Below, piece after piece: positions 36,981 through 46,764 of a DNA stretch of 64,000 nt. The stretch lies in NCBI GenBank assembly GCA_028289405.1, contig JANQPP010000051.1:1-64000 (forward strand), given 5' to 3'. The position numbers and the translations under genes are program-made. The notes beneath the pieces are model-generated. The model saw nothing but the letters and a program-made list of their open reading frames with translations. It was not told where the DNA came from and ran no database searches. The DNA is from Pirellulales bacterium (GTDB taxonomy: Bacteria; Planctomycetota; Planctomycetia; Pirellulales; JANQPP01). Each line of letters begins with the position of its first letter. Position 1 is the stretch's first letter.

Positions 36981-39761
36981 TTATTCGCCGGAAGCGAATA
37001 CGGCATCCACCGCCTCCAACTCGTCGGAAGAGTCTTCTTCGTTCTCCAAGGCACGTTGGAAGGCCACGGCGGGAACTGCCGCGTCGATGGCTATCGGTTC
37101 CACCGCGAAGCCAGGCAAAAACACGACATTCGGGGGGAATCTATCCACATTCGGTCCAGCGGTACGGGTGGGAGTGCGCTCGCCCATATTGGATTTCAGA
37201 ACGCGGAAATCTTCGATGTCCACGTCGCCATCACCGTCCAAATCACCCACCAGATTTGGTCCACTCCGGCCGAAATGAGATTTGAGCAAAGTGAAATCGG
37301 AGAGCCCGACTTGGCCGTTTCCATCGATGTCCCCCAATTCGACTTCCAACTCCGCATCCAAAGACGTATCCAAATCCGCGCCGATTTGTCCTCGGTCACG
37401 GAAGAGGATTTGGTCCTCGCCGTTCCGTCCATCCGCGACGATCCGTTGGATCGATTCGGCAGGGAACTCTCCGCGCGTCTGGCCATTGACATCCACCGCG
37501 ACCATGCCGTCGTCCGTGGGCCGGATCTGCATCGTGTCCGTGCTGGCGGTCCCGAGGATCAGCAGATCGCCCCGTGCCGGATCGTGCGGATTCACTTGAA
37601 TTCCCACGAAGTCACGGCCGAAACTGACCTCCGCCAGTGGTTCGTCCAAGTTATCCAGGGAGTGCACTTGCAGGGCGTCGTTCGAGATGGAATAGATGTT
37701 TCCATTGACACGGACGCCGCGCCGCATTTCGGATTCGTGGCCAATCGTTCCAGCCAAGTCGATACCGGACGCATTGACGTCAAACACCCAGAGCGCGGAC
37801 CTGGGCACGGAATGCCGCGAATCCTCCACGCCGTCGCCATCCGCGTCGATCTCGACGATTTCCCAGCCGCTGGTCACGGGAATGGCCAACGTCTCAAACT
37901 CGGGGAAGTAGGCGACCGCCTGTGGATCGTAAGTGGCCTCCGTCCAACTCCAGTTTTCATCGTCGAACGAGAACTGGTCCACTACGCGAGGTTGCGATAG
38001 ATCACTGACATCAAATAGCGAAATCTGAAGTTCCTGTGCCCGTCCCGTTTCCGGGTCGGCGTCCCGACCGATGCCTAACAGCAGGTTCTCGTCGATGGCC
38101 TGGAGGTAATTCGAGAAGCCCGGAAGCTTCAATTCCCCTTCCACGCTGGGGGCGGTGGGATCACTCAAATCCAAGGTGAAGAGCGGATCCACCTGCCGGA
38201 AAGTGACCACGAACGCCCGCTCGCCCACGAATCGGGCTGAGAAGACCCGCTCACCGGGAGCCAAATCGGTCACGCTGCCGACAGTCGTCAGCTCGCCGGC
38301 TTGATCTTCCAGGACAAACACATGGTTGCTCGCGTCGAGCCCCCAGCCCTCGGTGGTGGCCACGCGGAAATAGCCGTCATGCTCACTCATGGAGAATTGA
38401 TTCAGCAGCCTACCACGAACCTCACCGGTTGCCACAGGTTCCACTCCATCCTCGCCCATGGCGACTTTCACGATGGAGGTGACTTCCGTATGCTCACCGC
38501 GTTCCCCGGCGACGGGCCGCCACTCTTGTGTCGTGATATAGAGATTGTCGCGGCTGGCGTAGACCCCGCTGGAATGGCTGGTCATCAGCGTGGTGGCGTC
38601 CGCTAGACCCGGCTCGTCGGAATGGGCATCCACGACGACCACGGAGACAAATAGATGGTCATTTGGATCGTCTGAAGTAAAAATGTCCGTCGGCTCGGTA
38701 AACAACCCCTCTTTGGTCGCATCTTCATCGCCGGGAAGTGTGGCGGTATACGACGGCAGCACGTCTTCCACGATGGTGTTCACGATCCGCGCGCGATAGG
38801 CTTCCTCAGATTCCACCACGTATTTCGTGGCAAGGAAGGTCTCTGACTCGCCATCATCCTCTGGAACGCCAATATCGGGATCACGGCGTGTCGGTTTTTC
38901 GACCTCAACTTGGATCTCCTCGAACAAAGGCACGGGGAAGTCGAAGCCGTTTTGCATTACCAGGTGGACATTCCCGTCGATGGAGCGGGAAGTGTGATAA
39001 CTGCCTTCCAGGGTGAGGTCTTGAACCGTGCTGGGCGCTGCACGGTCGGAAACATCCAACACCGTGACCTGCGTTTCCGGCTCGTAGTATCCCCCCCAGG
39101 GAGGCAAAATCGCGTCGATGAAAGGCCCGCCTCTGAAATCGGTATAAAAGAAGGCAGGCTGCCCAATCACGACGAGACGGTCGCCATCGAGATACATCTC
39201 GCCGCCCATGAAATCGAGCTTTGTCCGCGAGACAATTTGAGTTTCGTTGGCGGGCAGGGCATCGAAGATGAGCAACTCATTGCCGCTCAAGACGTAAATA
39301 TGGTCTCCATCGGTCTCGACGATATCTCCTTCGTCGACACCCGCTTCCTGGACGTTCGTATCCGAGTGACTCACCCCGCCCTCGGCACCGTTGAAGTCGC
39401 CAGGAGAAACGGCATCTCGAAAGAGCACATCCCCCGGCGCGCCGGACCACCAAGGCGGGTAATCCAGTGTCTCACCGAGGGTCCAGGACCATTGTTGAAC
39501 GGCCTGATCCATCAGGCGATCTCGCAGATCTTCAAGAGAACCTGACTGAATCAAGGACCCCATGATCGCGGGCGTGTTTTCGTCGGTCCTCTGTTCGAAG
39601 GTGTCCGTAGTTTGGGCACCGGCGTTTTCCGCCGATTCTTCCACCAGATCGTCCGCGGTTACCGATAGCAATCGGCGTTCTTCGAGGCCCTCCAGCCTTA
39701 GGGCCAATCTTCCCAAACTGCGTGGAGTCAACAACTTTTGGCGCGCTTTTTTGAAGGTCAT
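36981..39761 (-). CDS. Beta-propeller and dockerin-type secreted protein
   Basis: 926 residues. The N terminus has the planctomycete surface-protein motif LRLEGLEERRLLSVTA. A beta-propeller domain of the pfam09826 type follows (TNVQEAGVDEGDIVETDGDH, IYVLSGNELLIFDALPAN, and repeated blocks such as RAFVVTFRQVDPLFTLDLSD). Near the C terminus (about 810-862) two dockerin type I calcium loops appear: DIDGNGQVGLSDFTLLKSHF and DLDGDGDVDIEDFRVLKSN. About 60 residues with an acidic end (DELEAVDAVFASGE) follow. The gene ends in a strong terminator. Function unknown; location extracellular or surface, inferred. Confidence 0.9.
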   Translation of the reverse strand: MTFKKARQKLLTPRSLGRLALRLEGLEERRLLSVTADDLVEESAENAGAQTTDTFEQRTDENTPAIMGSLIQSGSLEDLRDRLMDQAVQQWSWTLGETLDYPPWWSGAPGDVLFRDAVSPGDFNGAEGGVSHSDTNVQEAGVDEGDIVETDGDHIYVLSGNELLIFDALPANETQIVSRTKLDFMGGEMYLDGDRLVVIGQPAFFYTDFRGGPFIDAILPPWGGYYEPETQVTVLDVSDRAAPSTVQDLTLEGSYHTSRSIDGNVHLVMQNGFDFPVPLFEEIQVEVEKPTRRDPDIGVPEDDGESETFLATKYVVESEEAYRARIVNTIVEDVLPSYTATLPGDEDATKEGLFTEPTDIFTSDDPNDHLFVSVVVVDAHSDEPGLADATTLMTSHSSGVYASRDNLYITTQEWRPVAGERGEHTEVTSIVKVAMGEDGVEPVATGEVRGRLLNQFSMSEHDGYFRVATTEGWGLDASNHVFVLEDQAGELTTVGSVTDLAPGERVFSARFVGERAFVVTFRQVDPLFTLDLSDPTAPSVEGELKLPGFSNYLQAIDENLLLGIGRDADPETGRAQELQISLFDVSDLSQPRVVDQFSFDDENWSWTEATYDPQAVAYFPEFETLAIPVTSGWEIVEIDADGDGVEDSRHSVPRSALWVFDVNASGIDLAGTIGHESEMRRGVRVNGNIYSISNDALQVHSLDNLDEPLAEVSFGRDFVGIQVNPHDPARGDLLILGTASTDTMQIRPTDDGMVAVDVNGQTRGEFPAESIQRIVADGRNGEDQILFRDRGQIGADLDTSLDAELEVELGDIDGNGQVGLSDFTLLKSHFGRSGPNLVGDLDGDGDVDIEDFRVLKSNMGERTPTRTAGPNVDRFPPNVVFLPGFAVEPIAIDAAVPAVAFQRALENEEDSSDELEAVDAVFASGE

Positions 39762-40230
39762 ATCTCAGTTCCCATTTCATCGCATGTTGCCCCTGCGATT
39801 TCATGACTGAACGTCGGCAAAAGAATTGCCAGAATTGATTCTACTTATCATTTCGAGTCCGCCGCAAGCGAATTGTTGTCATTTTTTTGGCGAATTTGGC
39901 CGCTACTCTGCCCTGCTTGTTCTTCAGCCGCCATTCACCTGTTTTTGGCATGCTCCTCATATCTCGGTCGAAACCGTGGTTCGGGTGGGTTAACATGAAG
40001 CGAGCCGGAAAGGTGTCCCATCACCGTGGCTGGAGAGATGTCCACGGCGGCTTCGCTGAACTCGATAAAACAGGGGAGTTGGAGTGGGAAATACGAATCC
40101 ACGCAGAACTTTCTTGCCGTGACGCGGGTATTACCTGCCAGGAGTGCGTCTCGGAGGGAAATTGAAACGCCATAGAAAGAAAATGTCGGGACCCTAGCGC
40201 GACACGCCAAGGGGCCCGGACCGAAGGGGC
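39762..40230. other. Divergent intergenic region, 469 bases
   Basis: Upstream region of both the leftward beta-propeller gene and the rightward exporter operon. On the minus strand TTGCGG (complement of 39862-39867) and TAGAAT (complement of 39838-39843) lie 18 bases apart and could be a promoter for the propeller gene; the match is moderate. No repeat, RNA or reading frame is credible. Confidence 0.4.
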
Positions 40231-41505
40231 ATGAAACGTCTTTGGAAATACGCGCTCGTTTTGGGCGTGCTCGTAGCCGGCGGTGTCGCCGCGTATCCAC
40301 GCGCCCAGGAATACCTCAAGGAGCGTAGCCGTCCGCATTTTCGTACGGCGAAGGTGACGCGGGGACGGGTCATCTCCGAGATCGTCGCCACCGGAACCAT
40401 CAAGCCGGTGCTGGAGGTAAGAATCGGCGCGTTCGTTTCCGGCCCGGTCGATGAATTGAATGTGGAATTCAACGACCGGGTGAAAAAAGACCAAATCCTG
40501 GCGAAGATCGATCCTCGGATCTATGACGCCGCTGTGCGTCGCGATAAGGCCACGCTAGCCACGGCGGAAGCTGAGGTGAAGCGTGTCCAAGCGTTGCTCA
40601 AACAGGCCGAAAACAATGAGCAGCGGTCAATCGCCCTCCGGGAGATGAACGTAAATTATCTCTCGGAAGCGGATTACGACTCCGCACATTTCAACCGTTT
40701 AGCCCTGGAGGCCCAGCTCGCGGTGGCACACGCCGCAGTCGAACAAGCCAAAGCCAACCTCAGCAATTCCGAGGCGAATCTCGGTTATACCTTCATCCGC
40801 TCTCCAGTCGATGGCATCGTGATCAATCGCTTGATCGATCCAGGGCAGACACTGGCTGCACAGTTCCAAACGCCGGAAATGTTCGTCGTCGCGCCGAACC
40901 TGGACGAGCGGATCCACATCTATGCCTCTGTCGATGAAGCGGACATCGGACGTATTCGCGATGCCAAGGAGCGTGGCCAACCGGTGCGGTTCGAAGTGGA
41001 TGCGTATGTTGGCGAGGAATTCGAGGGGCATGTGGTTCAAATACGTTTTAATTCGACGACCGAGTCGAACGTGGTCACCTATCCGGTGATCGTCGAAGCC
41101 CCGAATCAAGACCTCAAGCTTTTGCCAGGCATGACGGCGGATCTCTACTTCCGCCTCGACGAACACCAGGACGTGCTGCGGATTCCCAGCGCCGCATCAC
41201 ACTACTTGCCGCAGGAAGAACACGTGCGCCCCGAGGACCGGTCGTTGCTTCGCGGAGAAGAGGATGAGGATAAAGAGTCCGGAGACTCCGATGAGGGCGA
41301 CTCCGACGAGGAAGAAGAGAAGGATGAAAAACGAAATGCCAACGAAATTGAATGGCATGTCTGGGTGCGGGAAGGCGATTTGCTTCGCGCGATTCCCATC
41401 GTGACCGGCCTGTTGGACATGGAGAGCCGACAGTACGAGCTCATCTCCGGAGATTTGGAAGAAGGGCAGGAATTGGTCACCGGCGAAGGCCAGCCCGGCA
41501 GCTGA
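40231..41505 (+). CDS. Periplasmic adaptor of a MacAB-TolC-type exporter
   Basis: 424 residues. An N-terminal membrane anchor (YALVLGVLVAGGVAAYP) is followed by the HlyD/MacA layout: barrel-sandwich half (GRVISEIVATGTIKPVLEV), a helical hairpin (about 110-185, rich in Ala/Glu/Gln), NLGYTFIRSPVDGIVINR, and beta-barrel and membrane-proximal domains (LKLLPGMTADLYFRL). An acidic insert of about 30 residues (about 340-370, D/E/K-rich) interrupts the last domain. First gene of the operon with the FtsX permease, ATPase and TolC genes. It would link inner-membrane pump and outer-membrane channel. Confidence 0.92.
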   Translation: MKRLWKYALVLGVLVAGGVAAYPRAQEYLKERSRPHFRTAKVTRGRVISEIVATGTIKPVLEVRIGAFVSGPVDELNVEFNDRVKKDQILAKIDPRIYDAAVRRDKATLATAEAEVKRVQALLKQAENNEQRSIALREMNVNYLSEADYDSAHFNRLALEAQLAVAHAAVEQAKANLSNSEANLGYTFIRSPVDGIVINRLIDPGQTLAAQFQTPEMFVVAPNLDERIHIYASVDEADIGRIRDAKERGQPVRFEVDAYVGEEFEGHVVQIRFNSTTESNVVTYPVIVEAPNQDLKLLPGMTADLYFRLDEHQDVLRIPSAASHYLPQEEHVRPEDRSLLRGEEDEDKESGDSDEGDSDEEEEKDEKRNANEIEWHVWVREGDLLRAIPIVTGLLDMESRQYELISGDLEEGQELVTGEGQPGS

Positions 41506-41606
41506 ACGTAACTCAGCTTCCCAGATTGTGCTTCCCCGGGTTGGCTGCTCGAAATTTTTGACCCACCGCGAACGCATTTCGGTCTGGCTTAACCAACACA
41601 AGGCTC

Positions 41607-42851
41607 ATGGGACTTCCCGTCACGCTGCGAATCGCGCTGAGGGCACTGGCCAAAAACAAAATGCGCGCCAGCTTGACTGTGCTGGGCGTCGTCATCGGCA
41701 TCGCCGCCGTGACCACTATGGTCTCCGTGGGGCAGAGCGCCAGCCGGCTGGTGCAAGATCAATTTGAAAGCTTCGGGACGAATGTGATTGTCATTTTTCC
41801 CGGCAGCCAACGGGGGAATGGAGTCAACCGGGGCCGCTCCAGCCCCACGCTGACGGCCAAGGATTCCGATGCCATTGAACGCGAATGCCAAGCCGTGCTC
41901 GCGGCATCTCCCATGGTTTTCGCGGGCGGACAGCTCATCCATGGCAACTTGAACTGGAGTCCCAAGGAGATGGTGGGCGTGGGGCCGACCTATCTTTCCG
42001 TGCGCAATTGGCCCATTCGTCGTGGCAGTTTCTTCACTAGCTCGGACGTGAACAATGCCGCCAAGGTGTGCGTGATTGGGCAGACGGTGGTGGATAAGCT
42101 ATTCCAAACGCGGGATCCCTTGGGAAAATCGATCCGCATCAACAATATCCCTTTTCGCATCATTGGCATCTTGCAAAAGAAGGGAGCCAATCTCGTTGGA
42201 GAAGACCAGGACGATCTTGTTTTGGCGCCCTTCACCACCATCCGCAAAAGGATGCGCGGGTCGCTGTTCAACAACGTGGACATCATCATGGCCTCCGCGC
42301 GGTCGGCGAACCTTTCTAGGGAAGCCGAGTATCAAATCACGAGTTTGCTGTTTGAACGGCATCAAATCTTGCCGGGAGACGACCCGGATTTTGAAGTCCA
42401 GGACACGCGCGAAATCGCGCAAACACTCGGTGTGATTACCGGCACATTGACGACCATGCTCTCCGCGATCGCGGGCATTTCGCTGCTAGTGGGGGGCGTG
42501 GGCATCATGAACATCATGCTCGTATCGGTGACCGAACGCACGCGGGAAATCGGCATCCGCATGGCCGTGGGCGCACGGGGACGCGATATTCTGTTGCAAT
42601 TCCTGGTCGAAGCAGTGCTGCTTTCGGTGTTGGGGGGGATCGTGGGGCTCACGTTGGGAACTTTGGCCTCGATCGGAATCACCACGGCGATTAATGAGTG
42701 GACTTCCGGCACGAAATGGCCCGTGGTGATTTCCATCCCCGCCGCCATCGTGGCCATCCTCTTCGCTAGTGCGGTGGGCGTGTTTTTCGGCTTCTATCCG
42801 GCCCGCCGCGCCAGCCGCCTCGATCCGATTGAAGCCCTGCGTTACGAGTAA
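41607..42851 (+). CDS. ABC transporter permease, MacB/FtsX-like
   Basis: 414 residues. Transmembrane segment 1 (ASLTVLGVVIGIAAVTTMVS) is followed by a large periplasmic domain (about 50-285), then three segments in an FtsX domain: AGISLLVGGVGIMNIMLVSV, VTERTREIGIRMAVGARGRD and the C-terminal YPARRASRLDPIEALRYE. This is a MacB-type permease without a fused ATPase; the ATPase gene is next, 34 bases downstream. It would drive mechanotransmission in the tripartite exporter. Confidence 0.95.
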   Translation: MGLPVTLRIALRALAKNKMRASLTVLGVVIGIAAVTTMVSVGQSASRLVQDQFESFGTNVIVIFPGSQRGNGVNRGRSSPTLTAKDSDAIERECQAVLAASPMVFAGGQLIHGNLNWSPKEMVGVGPTYLSVRNWPIRRGSFFTSSDVNNAAKVCVIGQTVVDKLFQTRDPLGKSIRINNIPFRIIGILQKKGANLVGEDQDDLVLAPFTTIRKRMRGSLFNNVDIIMASARSANLSREAEYQITSLLFERHQILPGDDPDFEVQDTREIAQTLGVITGTLTTMLSAIAGISLLVGGVGIMNIMLVSVTERTREIGIRMAVGARGRDILLQFLVEAVLLSVLGGIVGLTLGTLASIGITTAINEWTSGTKWPVVISIPAAIVAILFASAVGVFFGFYPARRASRLDPIEALRYE

Positions 42852-42885
42852 TTCCGGGACATCCTTTGTCTAGTTTTTTCCACTC

Positions 42886-43626
42886 ATGAGCCTCATCGAG
42901 CTACGTGATATCCGGAAGATCTATCAGCTCGAAGAAGTCGAGGTACAGGCGCTCCGGGGAGTCTCTCTCGATTTGGATGTGGGGGAATTCGTGGCCTTGA
43001 TGGGGCCCTCCGGTTCCGGCAAGTCGACCATGATGAACACCTTGGGCTGCCTCGACCGGCCCACCAGTGGCAGCTATCTGCTCGATGGGGAAGAGGTCGT
43101 CACCATGTCCCGGGACCAACGGGCACGGCTCCGCAACCGCAAAATCGGTTTTGTATTCCAAAACTTCAATCTGCTCGCGCGGACCAGCGCCCTGGAGAAC
43201 GTGGAACTTCCACTGATGTACGGAGCGGGCATGTCTTCCCGGAGGCGGCGAGATAAAGCGGCCAGCCTGCTAGAGAAGGTCGGGCTTGGCGACCGTATGG
43301 GGCATCACCCGGGCCAACTTTCCGGCGGACAGCAGCAACGCGTGGCCATCGCCCGCTCCTTGGTGAACGATCCGGCCATCCTCATGGCGGACGAACCTAC
43401 GGGAAACCTCGATTCCCGCACCAGCCGGGAAATCATGGATCTCTTCCAAGAACTCAACGCGGAATCGAGCATCACCATTATCCTCGTCACGCATGATCTC
43501 GAGGTCGGCCGCGCGGCACGGCGGGCGATCGTGCTGCGGGACGGGGAAATCGTGGTAGATTCCTCCGAGTTTTCCCACGCGGTGCGGGCCTTGCATTCGT
43601 CGATTGGCGAAGAAACCGCGCCTTAA
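42886..43626 (+). CDS. ABC transporter ATP-binding protein, MacB/LolD-like
   Basis: 246 residues. Walker A ALMGPSGSGKSTMMN, Q loop FVFQNFNLLARTSALEN, signature LSGGQQQRVAIARSL, Walker B ILMADEPTGNLDSRT and the switch histidine VTHD are all intact. The ALENVELPLMYGAG segment is typical of the MacB/LolD group. It pairs with the FtsX-type permease upstream and overlaps functionally with the adaptor and TolC genes of the same operon. The next gene starts 11 bases after its stop. Confidence 0.96.
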   Translation: MSLIELRDIRKIYQLEEVEVQALRGVSLDLDVGEFVALMGPSGSGKSTMMNTLGCLDRPTSGSYLLDGEEVVTMSRDQRARLRNRKIGFVFQNFNLLARTSALENVELPLMYGAGMSSRRRRDKAASLLEKVGLGDRMGHHPGQLSGGQQQRVAIARSLVNDPAILMADEPTGNLDSRTSREIMDLFQELNAESSITIILVTHDLEVGRAARRAIVLRDGEIVVDSSEFSHAVRALHSSIGEETAP

Positions 43627-43637
43627 AAGATTCGGCG

Positions 43638-45608
43638 ATGCCGCCAGCGGCAATGCCCGAGAACCAATGTATGTCGTGCTCCCGGTACATACTTGGTTTG
43701 CTATCTCTCCTGCTGGCGGTGTCCCTTTCCCCGTTCGGAGGTGCGGCGTGTGCGGAGGAATTCGGTTGGGGAATTCTTCCCGGCAACCGGCATATTCCGG
43801 CCCGCTTTCCTAGCCAAATCCCTAAACCGCCGGCGCCGGATGTTCCTCCGCCGATCACGGTGTTTCAAGAAGTCCCGCCGCAGCCGGTGTGGGAAGTTTC
43901 GCTGGATGAAGCCATTCAAACAGCCCTGCGGAATTCCGAGGTCGTGCGTGTTTTGGCGGGTTTCGCCGCCAGCAGCAGCGGACGGACGATCTACGATCCG
44001 GCCATCTCCCTAATTCAAATTGATCAGGCCAAGGCCCGCTTCGATCCTCAACTGGAAATGCGGCATATCTTCAATCGCCGCGAAAATCCTGGAGCGATCC
44101 CCGATCCGACCGACCCGGGCAATGCCTTCATTGGCGGCGCCCAGCGGGACGACTACGACTTCTCGCTGGGGCTCAGCAAAGTCAATCCCCTGGGCGGCAC
44201 TTCGCGGTTGGGTGTGCTCGCGAATCCTCGTGACGTCTCCCCGGCTGGTAACGCGCTGCTCAACCCGGAACGGCCCTCCTCCGCGGAGCTCAGCTACACA
44301 CAACCTCTCCTGCAAGGGGCGGGGCCAGTGGCCAATCGTGCTCCCATTCTTATCGCCCGCATTGAAACCGAACGTTCGTTTTTCCAACTCAAGCAAAGCG
44401 TGCAAGAGCTGGTGCGCGGCACCGTTGAAGCGTATTGGGGAATCGTGTTCGCGCGGATCGATGTTTGGGCCCGCGAGCAACAAGTGAAGCAGGGCCTGGA
44501 AGCGGTGAACTTCGCTGAAGCCCGCTTGGAGACCGGACTGAGTGATGCCGCCAATCTGGCGCAGGCCCGATCCGCTTACGAAAATTTTCGTGCGTCGCTG
44601 ATCGGATCGCGCGGAGCGTTACTGGATCGGGAAGCCGGCTTTCTCAACCTGTTGGGACTGCCTCCCTCCAATCCGCCCCGCGTTGTCCCCATGACTCCCG
44701 CTCAAGAGGGCCGGATTGAGTCTCAATGGCAGCCCTTGTTGAATCTGGCGGTGGAGAATCGCCCCGATTTGGTGGAGCTTGCCCTAATTTTAGAAGCGGA
44801 TCAGCAACGGCTTCTGCAGGCCCGCAACAACGCGCTACCCCGCTTGGATGCCGTGGCGTTGTATCGCTGGAATGGCTTGGAGGGACGTACGCCGGATCGA
44901 CGTCTGGTTTCCTCGGAGCCGGGAGAATTCACCGATTGGCAACTGGGGGTCAATTTCTCCGTGCCGTTGGGGCTGCGGCAAGCCAGGGCGGGGCTGCGTC
45001 AACAGGAGCTCCTGATCCTTCGCGACGAAGCCAGCTTGCAACAAGGCATCCACAATGCGGTCCACGTGCTGGCAACGCGAATCCGCAACCTGGATCGTTT
45101 TTATGCGCAGTATTTGGCGTTTCAAGCCGCACGGGAAGCGGCTCGGGAAAACTTGAAAGCGCAGTGGGCAAGAGTTACCACGGGACAGGCGAATACCAAC
45201 ATCATCAATCTGCTGCAAGCGATCACGGATTGGGGAAACGCCGTCAGCGCGGAAGCCCAAGCCCTCACATCTTACAATACGGAACTGGCCAGCTTGGAAT
45301 TGGAGACCGGCACCATTCTCGAATCGCACGGCATCCGTTTCCATGAAGAGAAATACGGCTCCATCGGCCCCTTGGGGCGAATCGCACATCCGGCGCTGTT
45401 TCCCAAAAGTTTGTTTCCTGGCGAAAATGAGCCCCGCTACGAGCGGTCGGACCGTCCCGCTGAAGAGTCATTCGACTTGACCTATCCCGCGCCGCTCACC
45501 GAGGGCAACGGTGCTGGCGTGCCCCGCGATCCGGGTAGACCACTATTTCAGCCTCCGGTTCGGCCGCCAGAAGGGATTTTCGAAACGCTGCCTGGATTGA
45601 ATCGCTGA
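43638..45608 (+). CDS. TolC-family outer-membrane efflux protein
   Basis: 656 residues. A signal peptide (ILGLLSLLLAVSLSPFGGA) is followed by TolC-type outer-membrane efflux repeats: VSLDEAIQTALRNSEVVRVL, SAELSYTQPLLQGAGPV, EARLETGLSDAANLAQARS, RLLQARNNALPRLDAVALYR and NFSVPLGLRQARAGLRQQEL. The length is greater than usual because of a Pro-rich start and a disordered C terminus of about 90 residues. It closes the adaptor-permease-ATPase-TolC operon. ATGs at 43653 and 43671 are alternative starts. Confidence 0.93.
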   Translation: MPPAAMPENQCMSCSRYILGLLSLLLAVSLSPFGGAACAEEFGWGILPGNRHIPARFPSQIPKPPAPDVPPPITVFQEVPPQPVWEVSLDEAIQTALRNSEVVRVLAGFAASSSGRTIYDPAISLIQIDQAKARFDPQLEMRHIFNRRENPGAIPDPTDPGNAFIGGAQRDDYDFSLGLSKVNPLGGTSRLGVLANPRDVSPAGNALLNPERPSSAELSYTQPLLQGAGPVANRAPILIARIETERSFFQLKQSVQELVRGTVEAYWGIVFARIDVWAREQQVKQGLEAVNFAEARLETGLSDAANLAQARSAYENFRASLIGSRGALLDREAGFLNLLGLPPSNPPRVVPMTPAQEGRIESQWQPLLNLAVENRPDLVELALILEADQQRLLQARNNALPRLDAVALYRWNGLEGRTPDRRLVSSEPGEFTDWQLGVNFSVPLGLRQARAGLRQQELLILRDEASLQQGIHNAVHVLATRIRNLDRFYAQYLAFQAAREAARENLKAQWARVTTGQANTNIINLLQAITDWGNAVSAEAQALTSYNTELASLELETGTILESHGIRFHEEKYGSIGPLGRIAHPALFPKSLFPGENEPRYERSDRPAEESFDLTYPAPLTEGNGAGVPRDPGRPLFQPPVRPPEGIFETLPGLNR

Positions 45609-46000
45609 GCCATTCGCCATCGGTTCTTCTTCCGCATGCTCCTTGGCCTGCGGCTGCATCTTGCACTTCACAAACAGCTTACGGCGATTTCCGTTGTTCG
45701 TTCGGATTGCTTGCGCATCAAATGAAGAAGGCAGGTTCCTCGCTTCCGCCACATCAAGCCCGCCCCAATCCGCAGGGGCACCTTGTCGGCACGGCCTTCA
45801 GGGGGGATAATTTCTGATTGTATTCGTCGCGACGTGATTGAAGAGGCGCCCGCCAAAGCCGCGACGATTTATTCTTCGGAAAACGCAAACGTGTCAGGGG
45901 ATCCTCCCCGTACCAACCTCAATTGGTGGCCCACGAAAAAATTCTCCAGTAAATTTTTCTCCGAGCCGCCCATCTACACGACTCGTCCGCGTGGATCTCC
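45609..46000. other. Intergenic region, 392 bases
   Basis: Separates the exporter operon from rpe. The right half is AT-richer and presumably holds the promoter of rpe. The first 50 bases carry no terminator-like hairpin that I can support. No repeat, RNA or coding region is seen. Confidence 0.5.
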
Positions 46001-46708
46001 ATGAGCAAAGAGACGTCTACGTCCCTAGCCGAATTGCATTCGCTCGCGCCGGTGATCCTACCGTCGCTACTGTTGTGCGATTTCGGGCGATTGAATGATG
46101 AGATTCAACGGCTGGAAGACGCGGGAGTGAAGGCGCTGCATTTGGATGTGATGGATGGCCAATTCGTGCCCAATCTTTCCTATGGATTTCCCATCGTGGA
46201 AGCAGTGCGGCAAGCGACCTCGCTGTTTTTGGATGTGCATTTGATGATCGCCACTCCAGAACGTTACGTAGAACAGTTTGTCCAAGCTGGAGCGGACCTG
46301 GTGACGTTCCACGTGGAAGCCACGCAGGAGCCCGAAGCCATCATCGAAAAAGTCCGTGATCAGCAAGCATGCGTGGGGCTGGCATTCAATCCGCATACTC
46401 CGATCGATGCGGTTCTGCCCCACGCGGACCAATGTGACTTGCTGCTCGCCATGAGCGTGGAGCCCGGGTTTGGCGGGCAGGAATTCAACGCCGACGTGCC
46501 TGGCAAGATTGAAGCACTTCGAGAAAAATGCACAGGCAAGGCAGTCATCGAAGTGGACGGAGGAATCAACCCCCAAACCATTGGCAAGACCGCGCGAGCG
46601 GGAGCGGATTTTTTCGTCGCCGGCTCGGCGATCTTCCGTGCCGACGATTATGGCGCGGCTGTCGAGGAATTGCACCGATTGGCGTCCGTGATTGACAACC
46701 AACAATAG
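46001..46708 (+). CDS. rpe: Ribulose-phosphate 3-epimerase
   Basis: 235 residues, a (beta/alpha)8 barrel. Motifs: VILPSLLLCDFGRLNDEIQ, ALHLDVMDGQFVPNLSYG (metal His and Asp), FLDVHLMIATPERY (catalytic/metal His), LLLAMSVEPGFGGQEFNAD (normally S-V-x-P-G-F-G-G-Q) and VIEVDGGINPQTIGKTARAG. It interconverts ribulose 5-phosphate and xylulose 5-phosphate in the pentose phosphate pathway. The ATG 46001 start gives an N-terminal extension of about 15 residues. Confidence 0.97.
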   Translation: MSKETSTSLAELHSLAPVILPSLLLCDFGRLNDEIQRLEDAGVKALHLDVMDGQFVPNLSYGFPIVEAVRQATSLFLDVHLMIATPERYVEQFVQAGADLVTFHVEATQEPEAIIEKVRDQQACVGLAFNPHTPIDAVLPHADQCDLLLAMSVEPGFGGQEFNADVPGKIEALREKCTGKAVIEVDGGINPQTIGKTARAGADFFVAGSAIFRADDYGAAVEELHRLASVIDNQQ

Positions 46709-46764
46709 GTAGGGACGTCATCCTAGACCTGACAAGATTTAATGTATTTGATTAGGCAATCTAT

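Noticed and set aside
41255..41345. Sequencing artefact in the acidic insert of the adaptor
   Set aside because: The frame stays open and the C-terminal domain continues correctly after it, so an in-frame insert is more likely. The DNA is not a simple perfect repeat.
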